Shown here piece after piece: positions 6,371 through 10,373 of a DNA stretch of 10,373 bases. Position numbers and translations under genes: made by a program. Position 1 is the first letter of the stretch. Each line of letters opens with the position of its first letter. The stretch comes from Frankiaceae bacterium (GTDB lineage: Bacteria > Actinomycetota > Actinomycetes > JAFAQI01), in contig JAVEEH010000289.1 of assembly GCA_030840545.1 (NCBI GenBank), positions 1-10,373 on the forward strand. The letters run 5' to 3'. The notes below the pieces were generated by a model. The model was not told where the DNA came from, ran no database searches, and saw only the letters and a list, made by a program, of their open reading frames with translations.

Positions 6371-7498
6371 TCACCCAGGCGCTGCCGGCCCGCGCCGCGC
6401 CACGACCTCCAGGACGAGCGCGGCCATCTCGTCGTAGGCCTGCCCGCGGTCGAACTGCGCCTCGGCCCGGCGCCGGTTCGCCGCACCCTCGGCGCCGGCC
6501 TGGTCGGGCCGCAGCAGCCGGTCGGCAACGGCTTGTGCGAGGGCCTCGTCGTCCGCGAGCGGGACGATGTTGCCCCCCTCGCCGCTGCCGAGCACCTCGC
6601 GGGCGCCCGGCGCGTCCGTCGCCACGATGCAGCAGCCCGACGCTGCCGCTTCGAGCAGGGACAGGGACAGGGCATCCCACCGAGACGGCACGACCACGAC
6701 ATCGGCCGCGGCGTACCAGTCGGCGACGTCGCTGCGCTCGCCGACCAGCAGAACGCCTTCGCCGGCCGCTGCCTCGACCGTCGGTCGGAGCTCACCGTCA
6801 CCCACCAGGGCCAGCGTCGCCGCTGCCACCCGGCTCCGGACGCGGGGCCAGGCCGCAGCCAGCGCGTCCTGTCCCTTGGCGACGGACAGCCGACCCACGC
6901 ACACCGCGAGCGGCTCGTCGTCGGGCCGCCCCAGCCGAGCACGGACCGCGGACCGGCCGGCTTGGCTGACCGGCGCGAAGCGACGCAGGTCGACCCCCGT
7001 GTGCACGACGGACCAGGGCGCCGTGACCCCGGCCTGCCGGCCCACGTCACGCTCCGCAGCGGAGACGCAGAGCAGACGGTCACACCACCGGCTCGCGTGG
7101 CGCTCCCAGGCCAGGCTTGCCGCTGCGGTGGCGCCGGAGACGGCGAGCCATGACCATCCGTGCGGCTGGAACACCGTCGCGCGGCTGCCGCGAAGGACCA
7201 GACGACCGACGAGACCTGCTTTGGACGAGTGCAGGTGCACGACGTCGGGTTGGTGCCGGCGCAGAATGCGCCGCAGCGCCAGGGCCTCGGCAGCAGTGCT
7301 TGGTCCGGGTGAGCGGCGTGCGGACCATGGCTCGTGCACGGCACCGGAAGCTCGCACATCGGGCCCGAGCGAACCGTCGATCGGGCAGGCGACGACGGTC
7401 TGCCACCCACGCCGGACCTGGTCGGCGACGAGCGGTGCGACGTAGTGGGCGACGCCGCCGGTGGTCGGCTGCGCGACGTGAAGGACTCGGGGTGACAC
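6371..7498 (-). CDS. GT4-type glycosyltransferase
   Basis: A 375-residue GT-B glycosyltransferase. The N-terminal acceptor domain opens with VSPRVLHVAQPTTGGVAHYV (first strand and Gly-rich loop) and contains HQPDVVHLHSSKAG and FQPHGW. The donor domain includes VCVGRLSVAKGQD, LALVGDGELRP and VLLVGERSDVADWYAAADVVVVPS. The phosphate/donor motif is SRWDALSLSLLEAAASG. Here the first Glu of the usual E-x7-E pair is Asp275 and the second is Glu283, with spacing kept. It probably adds one sugar to the lipid-linked repeat unit; the sugar is unknown. GTG at 7498 is chosen because it begins exactly at the family's first beta strand. Starts further up would run into the divergent gene. No SD precedes it, but a TANNNT box lies at the distance expected of a leaderless mRNA. 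The gene is followed by the DUF4012 gene in the same direction. Confidence 0.88.
   Translation of the reverse strand: MSPRVLHVAQPTTGGVAHYVAPLVADQVRRGWQTVVACPIDGSLGPDVRASGAVHEPWSARRSPGPSTAAEALALRRILRRHQPDVVHLHSSKAGLVGRLVLRGSRATVFQPHGWSWLAVSGATAAASLAWERHASRWCDRLLCVSAAERDVGRQAGVTAPWSVVHTGVDLRRFAPVSQAGRSAVRARLGRPDDEPLAVCVGRLSVAKGQDALAAAWPRVRSRVAAATLALVGDGELRPTVEAAAGEGVLLVGERSDVADWYAAADVVVVPSRWDALSLSLLEAAASGCCIVATDAPGAREVLGSGEGGNIVPLADDEALAQAVADRLLRPDQAGAEGAANRRRAEAQFDRGQAYDEMAALVLEVVARRGPAAPG
6656..6672. repeat. Hexamer tandem repeat (CAGGGA, ~2.8 copies) inside the glycosyltransferase active site
   Basis: Plus strand CAGGGA, CAGGGA, CAGGG. On the coding (minus) strand it encodes the Leu-Ser repeats between Asp275 and Glu283 of the glycosyltransferase. 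Gain or loss of one unit would stay in frame but change the spacing of the donor-site acidic pair. Confidence 0.6.
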
Positions 7499-7503
7499 GC
7501 CGA

Positions 7504-7510
7504 TACGGTA
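7504..7510. promoter_or_regulatory. Candidate symmetric -10 element for both divergent operons
   Basis: TACGGTA reads TACGGT on plus (7504-7509) and TACCGT on minus (7505-7510), so both strands match the TANNNT -10 pattern. On minus, 6 bases separate the box from the GTG at 7498, placing the start point on the start codon itself (leaderless). On plus, a start near 7516 would give a leader of about 24 bases containing the GGAGG at 7529-7533. The gap between the two genes is only 41 bases, so promoters must lie here or inside coding sequence. No good -35 box is visible in either direction. Confidence 0.45.
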
Positions 7511-7528
7511 GCCAGCAGCCCTAGATGC

Positions 7529-7533
7529 GGAGG
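7529..7533 (+). promoter_or_regulatory. Ribosome binding site deciding the start at 7540
   Basis: GGAGG followed by 6 bases and ATG at 7540. An in-frame ATG at 7525 lies on the upstream side of this site and has no SD of its own, so the shorter product MTGPPIRVLHV is preferred. Confidence 0.8.
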
Positions 7534-7539
7534 ACGACG

Positions 7540-8649
7540 ATGACCGGGCCACCCATCCGGGTGCTGCACGTGATGGGCGGCGCCGCCGTCGGCGGCATCG
7601 AACGGCAGCTGCTCTTGCTCCTCCCACGCCTGAAACCCGCGACCGAGCCCCACGTGGTGCTGTTGCGCGGCGGTCCGTTGCAGGGCTCGTTCGGTGCGCT
7701 CGTCCCCACTGAGGTGATCCCCAAGTTCGGAAAGGTCGACCCGGTCTGTCTCGCTCGCCTGGTCGCATCCATGCGCCGGCACCGCCCGGACGTCGTTCAC
7801 ACGTGGGGCAGCACCGCCAACCTCTGGGGGTCCCTCGCAGCGAGGCTCGCCGGCATGCCGCGGATCGTCGTCAGTGACGGCGCGATCGACGCGTGGAAGG
7901 GTCGCCTGCTGCGCAAGGCTGACGCGGTGCTGTACGGCTGGGCCGACACGGTGACGGGCAACTCCGCTGCGGTGGTCGAAGCCTCGGTGCAGCGTGGCGC
8001 CTGGCCCGCGCGGGCCCGCGTCATCAGCAACGGCGTCGAGGTGCCGGCAACGATCGCGTCTCGCGGCGACCGCGACCCGGGCACGCTGCTCTTTCTCGGT
8101 CGCATGCATCCGGACAAAGGGCCGGACCTGATGGTGGAGGCGTTCCGTTCGATCGCCGTCGAACGGCCGGACCTCCGCCTCGTCATGGCGGGAGCCGCGA
8201 CCCAACCGGTGGAACGTCAGCTCGAGCGGACCGTCCGCGACGCGGTGAATGCCGCCGGGTTGGCGGACCGGGTCGAGTTCACCGGGCCGGTGGACGACCC
8301 CTCCGGGTGGCTCCGCCGCGCCGCGGTGCTGGTGCTGCCGTCGCGGACAGAGGGCTCGCCGAACGTCGTCCTGGAGGCCATGGCGCACGGCACGCCCGTG
8401 GTCGCAACAGCTGTCGGTGGCGTGCCGGAGCTCCTGCGGGACGGCCGCGCGGGTCGCCTGGTGCCCGCCGGCGACACCGCCGCAATGGGCCGGGCGATCC
8501 TCGACACCCTGCGCGGCGGCGAGGAGACGGATCACCAGGTCGACCGGGCCAGGTTGGTCGTCGAGCACGACCACGCCGTCGACGTCGTCGCCGGACGATG
8601 GGCCGGGCTCTACGCCGAGCTCACGGCCGGGACCCCACCGCGGCGGTAA
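7540..8649 (+). CDS. GT4-type glycosyltransferase
   Basis: A 369-residue GT-B enzyme of glycosyltransferase family 4. The acceptor domain begins with IRVLHVMGGAAVGGIERQL (first strand plus Gly-rich loop) and contains HRPDVVHTWGSTANLWGSLAA. A GNSAAV / VISNGVEV segment leads into the donor domain: LLFLGRMHPDKGPDLMVEA, LRLVMAGA, VEFTGPVDDPSGWLRRAAVLVLPS, then EGSPNVVLEAMAHGTPVVAT with Glu271 and Glu279 forming the intact E-x7-E pair. It is likely a cytoplasmic, membrane-associated enzyme adding a sugar to the growing lipid-linked unit; donor and linkage are unknown. The start at ATG 7540 is supported by GGAGG six bases upstream. It is the first gene of a plus-strand operon with the Wzy-like gene and a further glycosyltransferase. 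It diverges by 41 bases from the other GT4 gene. Confidence 0.92.
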   Translation: MTGPPIRVLHVMGGAAVGGIERQLLLLLPRLKPATEPHVVLLRGGPLQGSFGALVPTEVIPKFGKVDPVCLARLVASMRRHRPDVVHTWGSTANLWGSLAARLAGMPRIVVSDGAIDAWKGRLLRKADAVLYGWADTVTGNSAAVVEASVQRGAWPARARVISNGVEVPATIASRGDRDPGTLLFLGRMHPDKGPDLMVEAFRSIAVERPDLRLVMAGAATQPVERQLERTVRDAVNAAGLADRVEFTGPVDDPSGWLRRAAVLVLPSRTEGSPNVVLEAMAHGTPVVATAVGGVPELLRDGRAGRLVPAGDTAAMGRAILDTLRGGEETDHQVDRARLVVEHDHAVDVVAGRWAGLYAELTAGTPPRR

Positions 8650-8664
8650 CCTGAGGCGGTGATC

Positions 8665-9996
8665 GTGGGGGCCGGATCGTCTTCGCCCATCAGCGAGAAC
8701 CTGCTCCGTCGCAGTGTCCTGCCTGCCCTCGTGCTGCTCACCGGGGGTCTGGCCTACGAGTCGGCGCCGCACCCGGCACTTGTGCTCGGGGTGATCGTCG
8801 CCGGTGCGGCTGTGCTGGTGGCTGCGTTCCGGCCCGAGATCACTCTCGGCTTGTTCCTGGCCAGCATCCCGTTGGAGTACGGCTGGGAGCTGCACGGCAA
8901 CCAGTCGCTGACCGTGACGAAAGTCGCGGGCGGATTGTGCTTCCTGAGCTTCGCGCTCTTCGCCGCCCGCACCGGTCGCCGGCTCAGGTTCGACCGCTCG
9001 CATCTGCTGGTGGTGCTGCTGCTCTGCATCGCGTTGGCCTCGACGACGCAGGCCGGTTCGTCGGGTGAGGCGCTGACGGCCACGTTGCGCTACCTGAGCT
9101 GGGCGCTGCTCTATTTCGTGCTCACGCAGTTCGTGGGTGAGACGGCGACGCTGCGGCTCCTGGTCTGGTCGCTGGTCGCCTCCGCCGGCGCCGCCGGCGT
9201 GTGGGGGTGCGTCAACTTCCTCAGCGGCCGGACGCCGTTGGCGACGCTGCCCTACGGGCAGCAGAACGACTACGCGTTCGTCCTTGCCAGCGTGCTCTTC
9301 CTGGCGTTCTGGCTCACCCGCCGGGAGGTCGGTGCACGGCGATGGATCGCGGCGACCGCTGCTGCGTGCATCCTGGCCGGCATCGCGCTGAGCCTGTCCC
9401 GGGGTGCCTACCTGGCCCTTGCCGTCGCGGTCGCGTTCTTCTGTGTGATGCACCGTCGTCAGGCGAAGGTTCTCGCCGTTCTCGCCGTTCTTGCGGCCCT
9501 TGTCGTCGTCGGGTTCATCGCCGTGAATCCCGGGCGGGTCCAGGAAGGCTTCCAGCAGAAGCAGGCTGTGGCGCAGGAGAACGTCAACAGCCGGCTCACC
9601 CTCTGGCGGGGGGCGGTCGACCTCGCCGGGTCGCATCCGCTGTTGGGCATCGGCCCGGGCAACTTCGGCGACTACTACTTCGACATCACCCACAACCCCG
9701 TGGGCACGCCTCCGCTCCTCGTCGCGCACGAGACCTATCTGGAGGTGGCGGCCGAGCTGGGGCCGCTGGGCCTGGTGGTGTTCCTCGCCTTCCTGGGGCT
9801 GATCCTGGTGCGGCTGAACGAAGCGGTGCGCAGCGGCGCCGGACCCCCGGAGCTCGCCATCTTCCTGCGCGTCTCCTTCCTCGCCATCTGTGTCGGGTTC
9901 CTCACGGTCTCCGAGGAGTTCTTCGCGCCGGTCTGGCTCGTCGCCGGACTGTCGACTCTCGTCTGGTTGGAGCGGCCATCCGCATCCTCCACGTGA
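8665..9996 (+). CDS. O-antigen ligase/polymerase-like membrane protein (Wzy_C family)
   Basis: A 443-residue protein with about ten or more hydrophobic segments across its length. Two marks of the Wzy_C / O-antigen ligase group are visible. One is the Ser-Arg-Gly turn SLSRGAYLAL (Arg246). The other is the large extracytoplasmic loop containing NSRLTLWRGAVDLAGSHPLLGIGPGNF (His324) and then AHETYLEVAAELGPLGLVVF (His355). Members polymerise lipid-linked repeat units or transfer finished glycan to an acceptor. In a Gram-positive polysaccharide locus a Wzy-type polymerase is the simplest reading, but ligation to another acceptor is not excluded. GTG at 8665 is preferred because GAGG (8653-8656) is 8 bases upstream. 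The alternative GTG at 8659 would leave only 2 bases. The gene starts 15 bases after the preceding glycosyltransferase stop and overlaps the next one, so translation is probably coupled. Confidence 0.88.
   Translation: MGAGSSSPISENLLRRSVLPALVLLTGGLAYESAPHPALVLGVIVAGAAVLVAAFRPEITLGLFLASIPLEYGWELHGNQSLTVTKVAGGLCFLSFALFAARTGRRLRFDRSHLLVVLLLCIALASTTQAGSSGEALTATLRYLSWALLYFVLTQFVGETATLRLLVWSLVASAGAAGVWGCVNFLSGRTPLATLPYGQQNDYAFVLASVLFLAFWLTRREVGARRWIAATAAACILAGIALSLSRGAYLALAVAVAFFCVMHRRQAKVLAVLAVLAALVVVGFIAVNPGRVQEGFQQKQAVAQENVNSRLTLWRGAVDLAGSHPLLGIGPGNFGDYYFDITHNPVGTPPLLVAHETYLEVAAELGPLGLVVFLAFLGLILVRLNEAVRSGAGPPELAIFLRVSFLAICVGFLTVSEEFFAPVWLVAGLSTLVWLERPSASST
9469..9495 (+). repeat. Tandem 9-mer (three copies) in a membrane helix of the Wzy-like gene
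   Basis: GTTCTCGCC occurs twice in tandem (9469-9477, 9478-9486) and a third copy with two changes follows (9487-9495). Each unit encodes Val-Leu-Ala inside a hydrophobic segment. Copy change would be in frame and lengthen or shorten the helix by three residues. Confidence 0.6.
9969..9972 (+). promoter_or_regulatory. Candidate SD for the last glycosyltransferase
   Basis: GGAG, 5 bases before ATC at 9978, which is where the family's N terminus should begin. No comparable SD precedes the GTG at 9993. This decides in favour of an upstream, non-ATG start. Confidence 0.45.
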
Positions 9997-10373
9997 TCCA
10001 GGAGCTTCGTACCGGGGGCGCGGAGCGGATCGTGGTCACGTTGGTGCGCGAGGCCGCGCGCCAGGGGCACGACGTGGCCGTCGCCGCGGCTCCGGGCGAG
10101 CTCGAGACCGAGCTGGTCAGCTCATGCGTCCGCTATTCGTTGCCGGTGCTCCAACGGCGCCCCCTCCGAGTCCCCGCGGCCGCCTGGCGGCTGCACGCGG
10201 CGTTCGCCGGCCACCGACCCGACGTCATCCACGTCCACAACCCGGCGATGGCCGTGCTGACCGCCCTGGCCGGTCGGCGCCGCACTGCCGCCCTGGTCAG
10301 CGTGCACGGTGTGCCTGAGGAGGACTGGCGGGCGTCAGCGCGGCTGTTGCGCCTGGCGCGGATCCCCACCGTC
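9978..10373 (+). CDS. GT4-type glycosyltransferase, N-terminal part (3' truncated by window edge)
   Basis: About 132 residues of the acceptor domain of a GT-B glycosyltransferase are visible, with no stop before the edge. They run IRILHVIQELRTGGAERIVV (first strand and Gly-rich loop), GHDVAVAAAPG, then HRPDVIHVHNPAMAVLTALAG and LVSVHGVPEEDW. The donor half lies outside the window. The start is unusual. The conserved first strand begins at ATC 9978, which has GGAG five bases before it. The nearest ordinary start is GTG at 9993, which overlaps the upstream TGA as GTGA but would remove five residues of that strand and has no SD. No ATG, GTG or TTG occurs in this frame between 9903 and 9993. I place the start at ATC 9978 as the best fit to family and SD, and treat GTG 9993 as the alternative. 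It is the third gene of the plus-strand operon. Confidence 0.85.
   Translation, partial: MRILHVIQELRTGGAERIVVTLVREAARQGHDVAVAAAPGELETELVSSCVRYSLPVLQRRPLRVPAAAWRLHAAFAGHRPDVIHVHNPAMAVLTALAGRRRTAALVSVHGVPEEDWRASARLLRLARIPTV

Noticed and set aside
5488..9729. A 1413-codon open frame on the minus strand
   Set aside because: It runs antisense or out of frame across four well-supported genes, its product has no recognisable domains and is rich in Arg, Gln, Gly and Pro. It is the expected shadow in GC-rich DNA with few stop codons.

Overview
The window is very GC-rich, with strong G/C preference at third codon positions, several GTG starts and a protein ending in an LPFTG sortase sorting signal. 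Together these point to a high-GC Gram-positive actinobacterium; I cannot name a genus. The main content is part of a cell-surface polysaccharide (exopolysaccharide or capsule) locus. All genes are closely packed and no stretch over 300 bases lacks a gene.

Layout. (1) 2-616 (+): C-terminal part of a glycosyltransferase cut by the left edge. (2) 685-2361 (+): a soluble two-domain ABC-F ATPase, ending head-to-head with (3) 2370-2669 (-): a 99-residue secreted mini-protein with an LPFTG wall-anchor signal. (4) 2670-2895: a 226-base divergent regulatory region with a hairpin and a long-range inverted repeat. (5) 2896-4356 (+): a polyprenyl-phosphate sugar-1-phosphate transferase, the enzyme that starts repeat-unit assembly on the lipid carrier. 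It meets tail-to-tail (6) 4362-6356 (-): a membrane-anchored DUF4012 protein, which lies downstream of and is probably co-transcribed with (7) 6371-7498 (-): a GT4 glycosyltransferase. (8) 7499-7539: a 41-base divergent promoter gap. (9) 7540-8649 (+): a second GT4 glycosyltransferase, (10) 8665-9996 (+): an O-antigen ligase/polymerase-like (Wzy_C) membrane protein, and (11) 9978-10373 (+): the N-terminal part of another GT4 glycosyltransferase cut by the right edge.

Inferred pathway: the transferase (5) loads the first sugar phosphate on undecaprenyl phosphate. The glycosyltransferases (1, 7, 9, 11) add further sugars in the cytoplasm. The Wzy-like protein (10) polymerises or transfers the flipped lipid-linked units outside. 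The DUF4012 protein (6) is predicted to act outside the membrane in an unknown step. No flippase (Wzx) or chain-length regulator is visible, so they would lie outside the window. The ABC-F and LPFTG genes are probably neighbours rather than pathway members.

The most notable non-coding signals are three. A near-symmetric TACGGTA element in the 41-base gap could serve as the -10 box for both divergent operons and would make the minus-strand glycosyltransferase mRNA leaderless. The last glycosyltransferase carries ATC exactly where its family would start with ATG. The 226-base divergent region holds an inverted repeat built on TTGCG half sites.
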